Source: Linum tenue (Eukaryota; Streptophyta; Magnoliopsida; Malpighiales; Linaceae). Taken from it: 64,000 nucleotides of DNA. The notes below the pieces were generated by a model. The model had not been told where the DNA came from. It made no database searches and saw only the letters and a list, made by a program, of their open reading frames with translations. Position numbers and translations under genes: made by a program. Where the stretch lies: positions 6,360,032 to 6,424,031 of the forward strand of contig CAMGYJ010000003.1 of the NCBI GenBank assembly GCA_946122785.1, in the 5' to 3' direction. Below are positions 37,197 to 48,382 of this stretch, in pieces (within the stretch, counting starts at the first letter, position 1; every line of letters starts with the position of its first letter).

Positions 37197-38169
37197 AATG
37201 AATTCCCAAAATAAACATGTTTTAAAAAAAAATTCTCAAAATACACATGTTTGGGCATCGCCGCTGTTGTCAACCGCAGTGAATGCATTCACCGCGGCAA
37301 ACCAAAGCGGTTAATGCATCACCGTGGTTGACGGCCGCGGGGAATGCCTGACTTAACACTGAAACTTCAAACAAACGTAAATTTGCGCTCGGTTATCCGA
37401 TTGTAGCGAATTTTTTTTGATTCCATATGACTTTTGAAGACATTTCAATTTGCAACAAGACTTCATCTAAAAAAAAATGTCGTTTGTTACCCCGAACGAG
37501 CAATTTTTCAATTTTTCCAAACTTTGGAAGGACATAACTTTTAGCTCCTTAATCCGAACGTCGTAAAGTTTTTTTGATTGCACATAACTTTTTAAGAACT
37601 ACAACTTTTACTAGGAAATAATTTTTTTTTAAAGTATTTTTGGGTATACGGGATTTTGGGAATAACTTTGCCTTTACTTTTTCACAAATCCACATACTTT
37701 CCAAAATTATTGTTATAACTTATAATCAAAGTTTTAGTACTTCAAAAGTTATGCAAAATAAAAAAAAGTTTCATGACATTCAGATTGTGGAGCACAAGGT
37801 TATGATCTTCTAAAGTTTGTCAAAATCGAAAAATTGCTCATTCGGGGTAGCAAATGACTTTTTTTTGGATGAAGTCTTGTTTCAAATTGAAAGATATTGA
37901 AAAGTTATGTGGAATAAATAAAATTCGCTACAATCGGATAACCGAGCGCAAAGTTAGGTTTGTTTGAAGTTTCAGTGTTACGTCAAGCATTCACCGCGGC
38001 CGTCAACCGCGGTGATGCATTCACCGCTTTGGTCTGTCGCGGTGAATACATTCACTGTGGTTGACAACAGCGGTGATGCCCAAACATGTGTATTTTGAGA
38101 TTTTTTTTTTTATAATGTGTGTATTTTGGAAATTTTTTATAAAAATATGTGTATTTTGGGATTTTTTCC
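37197..38169. mobile_element. Near-palindromic foldback element with 11-bp target duplication
   Basis: 973 bp flanked by a perfect ACACAACTTGG at 37186-37196 and 38170-38180. Most of it is inverted repeat: the left arm (37197 to ~37630) and right arm (~37735 to 38169) share CAAAATACACATGTTTGGGC, ATGCATTCACCGCGG/GACGGCCGCGG words, GCGCTCGGTTATCCGATTGT and further inward blocks, leaving a spacer of only ~100 bp. The 11-bp duplication suggests the Mutator-like superfamily. No coding capacity; transcripts would fold into a long hairpin. Confidence 0.88.
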
Positions 38170-38287
38170 ACACAACTTGGCTAGCCGTTATGTAATCGGC
38201 AGAGGGAAAAAAAAGGGATAACACTAATTGGGGAAAGGGTTGCACGATATCTAAGACGAACATGCTTGCAGTTAACTAAATCCCTTA

Positions 38288-39885
38288 AGGATACTTATGA
38301 CTTATATATACTAATAATAATAATAATAATAATAATAATTTCAATAGATTTATTAATTAATGTTTTAGAATGCATAAAACATTTGCCTAATAATTAGTAT
38401 TTACCAAATCTACCCACTCATATAAAGAGTTTCAGCGTGAGGAGTGGGTTAATTCATAAATTGGAGCTCTAAGGGCAATTCACGGGAGTGTTACAAAGGT
38501 TGGGCTTTTTTTATTGGCATAATCGCCTTTCTTTTTTTAGTTTAATGTCCTATAATTTTATTTATAATTATTTATTATTTATCAGTTATCAGTAACAAGA
38601 AGAAAAATATTATGCTGATTAAAATGAACTTACTAATACATTGTTGGGCAGATCGATGTATCCGTATTAGCGAGAAAGAGTAAATCTCAAATAATATTCA
38701 TACTTGAAAGATGTAATATCTACTTGGGTAAAATTATATTTCATATTTACAAAATGTCCAGCATTGAATTTTGATTTCAATGAAATTTAGCAGAAGAAGG
38801 GAGAGAATGTTCAAATGCAAGAGAGCAAGGAAGATATTGTTATATGGAAAATGGAAATAGAGGTTTCATGAATGTAGAAGAAGGGTAGAAGGCAATATTA
38901 TTGGTGGCGAATGGCGATGATAATCTTAATGGCGAATTAATTGCGAAGTCCAAAAGAAAATTTGCAGTAATTTCTTATCAACATGTTATTTCATTTGAAT
39001 ATGTTTTTTAGTTGAATCGGTCATCATGCCAAAAAAAGTTATGATCCATTCTCTTTTGGTATTCTTCCAATAATGATATATTTGGACTCTTTCATGATAA
39101 CAAATCAAAACATATTTTTTTCCCGAATAATTTCTATTGTTGTTTATATCATTAATAAATATATCCGGCCAGAATCTAGTAAATAACAAAATATTTATCT
39201 GTTATCACATGGTCTTGTTTGATAAAAGAAAAAAATCTAAATTCAGCCTTGTTGCACAAGACACAAAGGAAGGGAAGGGATAATTTTTTGAAAAAAGGCT
39301 ATATAGCTAGCAGCTAGAAAGGCGGCAAGGTAAGGTTAGGCAGTCGCCCGTGCTCGTGATTTTGGGAGTGCTAAAATTTTGTAATTATATATTTTTTTGA
39401 ATGGAAAACGGATGAGCAGCTTGACGATGTTGCCCTTCTTGTTTACAAAATGGCAGGTAAGAGCTAGTTTCCTCTGTCCGAAATTTCTTTTATAAGTCTG
39501 AGTGATTTGGTAATTACGACAAGCCTCTAGAGTCTAGACCCTTCTTCTTTTCCTCATCTTGCCTTTCCCAACTTCAGACCTCCCTCTGAACCTGCAGGCA
39601 AGAGAAGAAAGGAAGGTTTGTTGGGTCGGGGATCTGGACTCTGGAGACGGCGAGAGCTATGGATTAGGCATGGGTAGGCTGGTTTTTCTAGGTGATCGAA
39701 AGACTCGAAAGTCTCGAAAGTTTAAAATGGTTGAGATAAGTAGGGGTGTGTCCGTGTTGAGAGCCGCCGGAAGAACGGGACAATGTTGCAAAGTCGTTCT
39801 CAAGGGCAGCAGGAGCCCGATGATGGTGAAGGAGTTGAGGGAGATGGAGCCGGCGAGGAAGCTTTCATGAAGACTATGGAAACCT
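38288..39885 (+). repeat. Inverted duplication 2, left arm
   Basis: About 1.6 kb repeated inverted at 42391-44574. It begins GGATACTTATGACTTATATA with an (AAT)n run and ends within pseudokinase exon 1 just after CTTTCATGAAGACTA. The AT-rich part has no gene. Identity is high (~95% by eye). Confidence 0.92.
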
Positions 39886-40143
39886 TGGGGAAGATTGAAC
39901 CCCACCCAAATCTTGTGGCCTTGAAGGCTTACGGCTTGTCAGACGGCAAGAGACTGGTGGTCTCCGATTACATCCCAAACGGGAATCTGGAGCAGCTCCT
40001 CTTCCGTAAGTTCTCTCGTTGCTTTCTCTATAGGGTTTGAAATTTATCAAAACTTTGACCATCATTTTCATGTTTCTGGGCTCGATTCATCTTCTAGTTA
40101 ACTTAGTGGAAGAGTGTAAGAGATTATCATGGGGGAACATAGG

Positions 40144-40184
<41 letters not shown>

Positions 40185-41792
40185 GCTTGGAATTAGTTTA
40201 GAGCAAAGCACACCACACACTTAGACTGTCCACAGCAAGAAGGGAAAAAGAGGATAAAAGGGGAAAAAAAGGAGAAGATGGCTCACAATAGGGGTGGGTA
40301 TTATGGAAAAAAAGGATAAAAGGGAAAGAAGGGGAGGGTTTCTCCTGCGTTAGAGGTTAAAAGAAGGAGGGGAAGTGAGTCTAGGTGGGTGGGAGGAGGA
40401 AGGGAAGGGGGACCATGTGGGTGAGTTTTTTTTTTTGTTTTTTGTTTTTAAATTGTTTTATGGTTTTCTTATTGGATTTTTATGAGTTATTGGATTTTAG
40501 TGATAAAGATTTTTATGTCCAAATTAAAAAAAATTATATCGAAATGTTCGTCTTAATTAATCAATACTACCTATATAAAAATAATGAATAAATTATCAAA
40601 ATAAAGTTACCATATCAACTCTAGATTGATTTTGAAAAAAAAAATCCCTCCCCAATACCCTTTTTTCCCTACCACCTATTGTGGCCATTATAATTCCCCC
40701 ATCATTTTCCCCACTTTTCCCATCCTTTTTTTCCCTTTTTACCTTCCACCATTGTGGATAGTCTTAGTAATAATGTACGAACACTCATCATATGGCCTAA
40801 TTGCGTGCTCAACACAATGGGTTCTTTTGGTTCCTTTTTTTTTATGTTTTTCGGGGTGAAAAGGAAGGTTGAGTTGAAGGAATTTGAGTATGGGTTTGTG
40901 AATTTGAGTGAGGTTTGGAGGTACATATAATTAGTTGGCAAAGAGGAGATGAACTGATGTGAGCTTCCGAGATGCATACAATTTGAGCATGGGTTTGTGA
41001 ACAGTGGAATGCTTTTTCTTTTTTGTAGCCTGTTACCACATGAATGAGTCACGATTGGCGAGGAATGCTGCGGAGATTGACTGGGGCTGCCGGTTGAAGA
41101 TAGCAATCGGAGTGGCCGAAGGTTTGGTTCACCTCCACAACGCCGGAATCACCCACGGCAACCTCAAGTTATCGAACATCCTTCTCCACCATGACAGGCA
41201 GCCGTTGCTCTCTGACTACGACCTCAACTCTTTGTTCCCAGAACCCATTGCACTAGGTCTACCACCCATTCCTCGCAACAGTGACCTAGGAGATGCATTC
41301 TACCGTGATCCTGTTACCATACTAAAGAGGTTGATTACATTGAAATATGATGTGTACAGCTTTGGTGTGGTCTTATCGCAACTTGTCACCGGGAAGGAGG
41401 CTAAGAAGATGCCTGTCAACTGTGCAGAGAGAAGGCTCTATGCACTGCCTAGATGGGTGGACTCTCTTTTAGAGAAACAAAAAGATGACGAGTCTCAAGG
41501 TCGGCCTCCTAGGTACTTGTTCGTGGATCATCTGCTAGACCCTCGGCTCAGGAGACAGAGTAACGGGATTGCCACCAGGCAGCATCTCAGCCTGTTTACT
41601 CTTGCAATGTCCTGCTTCCACGTTATATTGCGGAAGAGGCCTAACATGGTGGATGTTTTGACGAAGCTTAAAGAAATCCCCGAGCTCAATGATCCTGCTC
41701 CGATTCCTCCCGGAATTCCGATGCGACCTCTGTCCCCGGAATCGGCTGCTCTTCCATACCTTCGTCAAAATTATGAGACAGGAGGCTTTTGA
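39559..41792 (+). pseudogene. Receptor-like pseudokinase (copy 2), frameshifted exon 1
   Basis: Exon 1 reads GRLVFLGDRKT ... MVEISRGVSVLRAAGRTGQC and VKELREMEPA in one frame to ~39862, then continues in another frame (EEAFMKTMETLGKIEPHPNL ... YIPNGNLEQLLF) to the donor at 40006: a one-base loss. Exon 2, 41029-41792, is one intact frame of 254 codons (AAEIDWGCRLKIAIGVAEGL, HGNLKLSNILLHHD, SDYDLN, YDVYSFGVVLSQLVTGKEA, LRKRPNMVDVLTKLKEIPEL). The catalytic HRD is HGN and DFG is DYD, so no phosphotransfer is expected. The N-terminal ectodomain is absent. A shorter 5' start at 39783 would keep the frame open but lose the N-lobe start. Exon 1 is duplicated in the right arm of the inverted repeat; exon 2 is single. 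Confidence 0.75.
40147..40181. repeat. (GA)n microsatellite
   Basis: A pure GA dinucleotide run of ~17 units in the pseudokinase intron. Confidence 0.95.
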
Positions 41793-42390
41793 ACTTATTA
41801 GGTAAACCTATCTATTGCTCAGTTAACCATGCATGGGAGGTAGACCTAGTTTTTTGGGCTTCAAGATAGTCGCATTGCAGGATAATCTCGTGCTCTTCTA
41901 ATTGGTTGTTTTGTCTAGATTATTGCATCTTTCTCTTTCAAGAAGACCAACAGAAGAGCACCAAGGTCTTGGATTTTCTTTTTTCAGGGGCAGACCTCAG
42001 AAGGCGGTTTGAAGGCAACTCAAATGGAGATGCAATTAAAACTGAGTGAGATAGAGAGAACTCAATTGGGCAAATCATGTTGTCCAAACTTATTCAGATT
42101 TCGTGGTTTATCATTTTGAAGTAGTTTCAGCTAATCGATGGTCCGAGTGAATGTAGTTACTAAATGACGACGGTTAATATGTCCATTGGGATTTTATCAC
42201 CATGAGTTCAGTTTTGCTATGCAAGAGCATACAATGTAAAGCCACATAGACCGTTAAAAACTGTTGGTGTTCATTTCTTTCCTGCATTGTTTCAATCGCT
42301 TCCTCTGTTTTTCTCTGTCTCTGAACCAGTCTAAGAACAGGTGCTGCTGCAGCTGTGTCTCGTCTTTCACTCTGTGGAAGAACAAAACAG

Positions 42391-44521
42391 GTTTCCTAGT
42401 CTTCATGAAAGCTTCCTCGCCGGCTCCATCTCCCTCAACTCCTTCACCATCATCGGGCTCCTGCTGCCCTTGAGAACGACTTTGCAGCATTGTCCCGTTC
42501 TTCCGACGGCTCTCAACACGGACCACACCCCTACTTATCTCAATCATTTTAAACTTTCGAGACTTTCGAGTCTTTCGATCACCTAGAAAAACCAGCCTAC
42601 CCATGCCTAATCCACAGCTCTCGCCGTCTCCAGAGTCCAGATCCCCGACCCAACAAACCTTCCTTTCTTCTCTGCCCGCGGGTTCAGAGGGAGGTGTGAA
42701 GTTGGGAAAGGCAAGACGAGGAAAAGAAGAAGGGTCTAGACTCTAGAGGCTTGTCGTAATTACCAAATCACTCAGACTTATAAAAGAAATTTCGGACGGA
42801 GGAGGAAACTAGCTCTTACCTGCCATTTTTGTAAACAAGAAGGGCAACATCTTCAAGCTGCTCATCTGTTTCAATTCAAAAATATATAATTACAAAATTT
42901 TAACACTCCCAAAATCACGAGCACGGGCGACTACCTAACCTTACCTTGCCGCCTTTCTAGCTGCTAGCTATATAGCCTTTTTTCAAAAATTTATCCCTTC
43001 CCTTCCTTTGTGTCTTGTGCAACAAGGCTGAATTTAGTTTTTTTTCTTTTATCAAACAAGACCATGTGATAACCGATAAATGTTTTTATTATTTACTAGA
43101 TTCTGGCCGGATATATTTATTAATGATATAAACAACAATAGAAATTATCCGGGGAAAAAATTTGTTTTGATTTGTTATCATGAAAGAGTCCAAATATATC
43201 ATTATTGGAAGAATACCAAAACAGAATGGATCATAACTTTTTTTGGCATGATGAACGATTCAACTAAAAAACATATTCAAATGAAATAACATGTTGATAA
43301 GAAATTACTGCAAATTTTCTTTTGGACTTCGCAATTAATTCGCCATTAAGATTATCATCGCCATTGGCCACCAATAACATTGCCTTCTACCCTTCTTCTA
43401 CATTCATGAAACCTCTATTCCATTTTCCATATAACAATATCTTCCTTGCTCTCTTGCATTTGAACATTCTCTCCCTTCTTCTGCTAAATTTCATTGAAAT
43501 CAAATTCAATGCTGGACATTTTGCAAATATGAATATAATTTTTCCCAAATAGATATTACATCTTCAAGTATGAATATTATTTGAGATTTACTCTTTCTCG
43601 CTAATACGGATACATCGATCTCCCCAACAAACTATCTCGTTTTTTCTTCTCAACGTCATTATCTCCATCATCGAATGTACTACCTCCACCAATAGAAGAC
43701 TCCTCTTGTCTACATACAATTCAAAGCAAAGATTTAGTGGTAACATATTTACAAATGTGAAATGCCATTTTTGCATAACTTAAAAAAATCTTCCTATTGA
43801 TATTGTTTTTTCTTACTACACATGCACATATGAACTTTTCCTCTATATTCAACGAAAAAAAAACTTTCCTCTATTGAGTGTGACAACAACAAAAATTGAT
43901 CGACATGTTGATTTATAAGGGTCGACCAGTATAGTTATAATATGTCATATGCATTCTGTGACTAATAACTATCAAACACATTCCTCCTTAGATCGATCGT
44001 TTCAAAGAAACATGCATATACAAATAGAAATTTGTAATCATGTATTTTATCTGGCAGAAGAAGATCTATCGAAGTATCAAATGATCGACCTTGTGGTTGT
44101 TAAAGTCATCAAACTTGATTTGAAAGTTGACCTGTATAATTTAGGTGTCGCCTTTTTTTATTGGTCTAAGGCATATATCTACTTAAGAGACTCTATAAGT
44201 TTTACTTAGTTTAGAGTGACTATAGTATTAGTAAGTTCCTTTTAATCAGCATAATATTTTCTTCTTGTTACTGATAACTGATAAATAATAAATACTTATA
44301 AATAAAATTATAGGACATTAAACTAAAAAAGAAAGGCGATTATGCCAATAAAAAAGCCCAACCTTTGTAACACTCCCGTGAGTTGCGCTTAGAGCTCCAA
44401 TTTATGAATTAACCCACTCCTCACGCTGAAACTCTTTATATGAGTGGGTAGATTTGGTAAATACTAATTATTAGGCAAATATTTTATGCATTCTAAAACA
44501 TTAATTAATAAATCTATTGAA

Positions 44522-44558
<37 letters not shown>

Positions 44559-44574
44559 AGTCATAAGTATCCAG
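42391..44574 (-). repeat. Inverted duplication 2, right arm, with a ~590-bp indel
   Basis: Reverse complement of 38288-39885, including pseudokinase exon 1 with the same frame break plus an extra base near 42523. Between ~43632 and ~44224 it holds ~590 bp absent from the left arm; flanking text (CCCAACAA ... GTATTAGTAAG) is continuous in the left arm. The extra block carries only short frames and no clear terminal repeats, so it may be an insertion here or a deletion in the left arm. Confidence 0.92.
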
Positions 44575-44905
44575 TGGCGGACCCAGAAATTTTACATAGG
44601 GGTGTCCTCTTTTAAAAAATAAATTAAATACAAATAATTCTAAAATAATTAAAAAAATAAATAATATTTAAATAAGAAATACCTTACTCATACAGTCATA
44701 CAGCTTGAAAAAATTCACGATGTATTTTCATATTAAAAAATGATTGTAGAACACACTTGGGGTCTACACTGTTCAAAAAAAATTGTCTATGTATATCATA
44801 TTAGACAATCATTCGCGAACTGATCACATATTCGATTTCTAAACTTGTTTTTTATGTAATCCAAAGCCGAAAAGACTCTTTCAACACTCGTCGTACAACC
44901 ATAAA
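44572..44905 (-). pseudogene. hAT transposase C-terminal (dimerisation domain) relic
   Basis: Minus-strand reading of 44905 to 44805 gives TSVERVFSALDYIKNKFRNR followed by DQFANDCLI, the conserved hAT-family dimerisation motif, then stops. The outer end on the plus strand at 44572 begins CAGTGGCGGACCCAGAAATT, a typical terminal sequence of plant hAT (zinc-finger MYM/TTF-type) elements. The rest of the transposase and the other terminus were not found. The element end coincides with the end of the inverted-duplication arm. Confidence 0.8.
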
Positions 44906-46002
44906 TCAATACAAATTAAGGGTAGCTTAAAATTTGTTTAATTGTTAGATTTTGAAAATAATTAGAGATAGAGAATGACATTATACTATTACACAATGTT
45001 TAAAATCGAATAACATATGAGTTGTAGCCTAATGGAAATTATGTTTATTAAAATAAAAGTGTCCTAGGTTTGAATTACCCAAACATTCACTTATATTCTA
45101 AGGGTTTGGTCGGCCCAAGTAGATGCTGTCGTTTTGAAGTGGCCTGGTGCTCAGATTAGTTGGTTGAATCAGACAAATTTCTTGATTTGATTGGGTTTTC
45201 CAGGGTTTGGTCGGCCCAAGTAGATAACCGATTGGGCCTTCCGCGCTTAGTGCGATACTTGGGTTTGTGAATAATTGGTTCGATCGGCCGAGTCAAACTC
45301 GGGTTGACAATCATGGTTATGAGTCTTGTCTTTGTTTGAAGATACATTAGTTAAAATCCCAATTTTTCTATTTTTCTATAAATAATACAGATAAATAATT
45401 TTGAAGACAAAAATATCATTCATACTTTCAGTCTCGATATAGAAAATTTGAAATGGGGAAAAAAATTCTCATTCCAGTATTATATATTGTGTAGAGTGTA
45501 TATGTAGACGTGTCTTTGCCAAACATATTTATTAACACATAAAAAGGGTGAAATGAACAAACATATTAAATTTAACCTCGTCTAATGATTGTTGGATCTA
45601 ATCATGCCGGATTAGAAAGGGGTTTAAAACTTAGCAGTTACCAGGCTAAAACGTCCAGTGTCATTGAGATCGCACAAAGATATGAATATGATTGCTTCAT
45701 AGTAGTTCTAAAAATTAATAAGAATTGAAAGCAAATTCTAACAAAAATTCCGATTAAAAAGTTGAGAGAGAAAGTTGAGCGATCAGGTGATTAGGATTTG
45801 TGTCGGACGGCCTTGTCGTCGCGCCGGCATTATGGAATGAAATTTCGTATATCATAATTTTTGTGTGATGTGGTATATGACATGTGTGTGAGATGAGGTA
45901 TGTATTTTTGGTTATTACAATATGGTAAATGATATGAATGAGTCATGGATGATAGTGATGAGTGCATGTTTTCTGACCGTCTGGATCATTAAACTAATTT
46001 CG

Positions 46003-46038
<36 letters not shown>

Positions 46039-46711
46039 GTTTATTTGGATATTCTTTCGGTTATTTTTGTTATTATTATTTCTTGTTTATGAAGTAATCG
46101 GGTTAGGAGTTGGTCTAGGATTGGGTTTCCTTGTTCAAGAGGAAGAGGGTTTATGGGACTTGTCCTATAAATATGTACTTTACCTCTACGTTTTATTCAC
46201 CAGATAATAATAAACCAGTTCTTTCAGTTTTTCCTTAGTTTCTCGTTTACAAAATCCCGACGCGTGAAACGTTCACGCGTTAGATAGGGGAAGTACTTCG
46301 GGGGTACAACACCACTCATTACTATTTTAGTATTGATGTTTGTATTAGGTTATTATTTACTCATTGAGTGACGTCTCACCCCGTCAATATTTTTTCCAAG
46401 ATTCGAAGAGATCATGAAAGAAGAAAACAAGTCGGTTTTTCCAATTACGTACTCAGTAAGGGGAAAACATCATTATCATGAGTTTCTCACTTATGCAAAC
46501 TTTGAGGCATATATGGAAATAATTCTACTATTGTTGTTTCTCATAACTACTTAGGTTAGCATAATTCATTATTTGGGCATGCATATAATATAACTATAAT
46601 TAAGCATGCTTAAGATTTACCCATTTATATTAGCATTCTAATACTTTGCCACCCTACTGCCAATATTGTAACCCTCTCTAATTTGGATAAACCATTAGTT
46701 TACTGGGTAGC
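44906..46711. other. AT-rich interval; probable solo-LTR-like segment at ~45955-46285
   Basis: No gene. A direct pair GGGTTTGGTCGGCCCAAGTA lies at ~45104 and ~45204. From ~45955 an (ATT)n run, a CTATAAATATGTACTTTACC stretch and a terminal hairpin at 46260-46280 resemble the LTR at 53917-54209, so this may be a solo LTR of a sister family. Borders were not proven. Confidence 0.4.
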
Positions 46712-46945
46712 AACTATCATGCATGCGGCTGAACTGTACATGGATCAGTCAGTTTTTCTCTCGCTCTGAGAGTCTGTTTTTCTCTCTCTCTTTGTGAGAG
46801 TCTTTTCCCTTCAAGCCGGTGCTTGCATCTTTCGACTTCCCACCTTTGACCTTTCTCTGATTCTAATCCTACTCCCCTTTAAACTCATCCGAGTTATCAA
46901 ATCTTGTCTTTGTTTGTTGGTCTTTGGAAAGCTCTTCCGGATAAA

Positions 46946-48382
46946 ATGGCTACGGAGATTGAGAAAAGGTTAACAAATTTTCACCTATCTGAAGAGGAAG
47001 CAAACATAGTCCGAGTCGAAGAAGAAGATGTAGACGATCGAGTTGAAGAAGTTATAGAAGAGCTGGGAGCTGTAGGGCTTCTTCAAGGAACAAAAACTCC
47101 AGGTATAAAATACTTAAAGGCAGCTCTAGAAGCAGCATGGAAACCGCGACAAGACTTCGCCATCCAGTTAGTTGAAGGGCGTCTATTCGCCTTCCAATTT
47201 TTCAGCCAAGAAGACCGGAGGAAAGCCCTATTTGGAGGTCCATGGCACTTTGAAAATCAACTTATGATCCTAAAGCCGGTCGAGAGAGATAAAGAAGCAA
47301 CAGAGATAGATTTCAGCGAAACAGAAATGTGGGTTCGAATAAGAAAGCTTCCACCAAAGATGAGGACGGAAAAGATGGCGGAGAAAATTGGGACAACTTT
47401 TGGATCTCTTAAAGTGTTTGATGTGGAAAGCTCTGGCCCATGGAGTAGCTACATGAGATTAAGAGTCACCTTTATAGTGACAAAACCTTTGCGGAGAGGA
47501 GTTCTGTTGACAGAAGGAAATGATAACGCCTGGTATAAAGTGGGATACGAAAAGCTACCAAATTTCTGCTACAATTGTGGTATACTCGGACATTTAAAAC
47601 GGGATTGTAAGGAGGAAATCCTTTCTGAAGAGGAGACACAGTATGGTAATTGGTTGAGAGCGCTGTCGCCGGTAAAGAAAGGGAAGCTCAGGAGTAAGGC
47701 TGAGGCCGCAAAAATGGAGACACTGTGGTTGGAGGCGAAGCAGAGAAAGTCCGGTGAGAACTCAGGTGAAGGCACGACGGAGCGGGGAAATTCTCAGATG
47801 ACGGTTCGCATTCCAGCAGTACATTCTCGGAAAAAATTATTTGATTTTATTAATGTGGAACCCGAGGCACATAATGAGGGTTGCAGGAAAAGCAAAGGAA
47901 GAAAGGTGAATGAGAATGCTGATAGGGAGAAGGGTGTGGGACACGAGGAGGAAGATGATAAAGGAAAACAGGAAGAAGAAACGGCGGGAGATGGCTCTGA
48001 TTTGAACAACAAAGAGAGGGAGGAGGAGCCACTAAACAAAGACTTCTCGGGCTTGGCTATTATGGACCCAAGTGGAATTATGGGAGAACAAAATGAAGGA
48101 GAGAGGCCCAATAAAGTTGCCGAAAGAGGCCCTAAGAAAACGAAAATGGCTGGCAAGACCTGGGTTAGACAGAAGAAAGAAGTAAAAGCCCAAGAAAGCA
48201 ATAACCCAAAAGTAGTTACAGGGGAAAAGAGAAGGAGCGAGGATGATATGGACATTGATATAAAGGAGGAAGGGATGAAGATGAAGTGTAGAGATGGAAA
48301 GAGAAATATAAGCAATGCTCTCCCAAACCCAGCAGAACCAGAGGTGGACCCTGCCGAGTTGCAGGGCCGCCTATCACAATGA
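46946..48382 (+). CDS. LINE ORF1: Gag-like nucleic-acid-binding protein
   Basis: 478 residues from ATG 46946 (MATEIEKRLTNFHLSEEE), the usual start of plant L1 ORF1; no ATG lies further upstream in frame. The N-terminal half is a DUF4283-type domain (GRLFAFQFFSQEDRRKAL, GGPWHFENQLMILKP, MWVRIRKLPPKM). A CCHC knuckle follows (CYNCGILGHLKRDC). The C-terminal part is Lys/Glu-rich and disordered. The product is expected to coat LINE RNA. The TGA stop overlaps the ORF2 start as ATGA. No break is seen. Confidence 0.92.
   Translation: MATEIEKRLTNFHLSEEEANIVRVEEEDVDDRVEEVIEELGAVGLLQGTKTPGIKYLKAALEAAWKPRQDFAIQLVEGRLFAFQFFSQEDRRKALFGGPWHFENQLMILKPVERDKEATEIDFSETEMWVRIRKLPPKMRTEKMAEKIGTTFGSLKVFDVESSGPWSSYMRLRVTFIVTKPLRRGVLLTEGNDNAWYKVGYEKLPNFCYNCGILGHLKRDCKEEILSEEETQYGNWLRALSPVKKGKLRSKAEAAKMETLWLEAKQRKSGENSGEGTTERGNSQMTVRIPAVHSRKKLFDFINVEPEAHNEGCRKSKGRKVNENADREKGVGHEEEDDKGKQEEETAGDGSDLNNKEREEEPLNKDFSGLAIMDPSGIMGEQNEGERPNKVAERGPKKTKMAGKTWVRQKKEVKAQESNNPKVVTGEKRRSEDDMDIDIKEEGMKMKCRDGKRNISNALPNPAEPEVDPAELQGRLSQ

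Noticed and set aside
47794..48315. 173-residue minus-strand frame
   Set aside because: Antisense of the Lys/Glu-rich C-terminal part of LINE ORF1.
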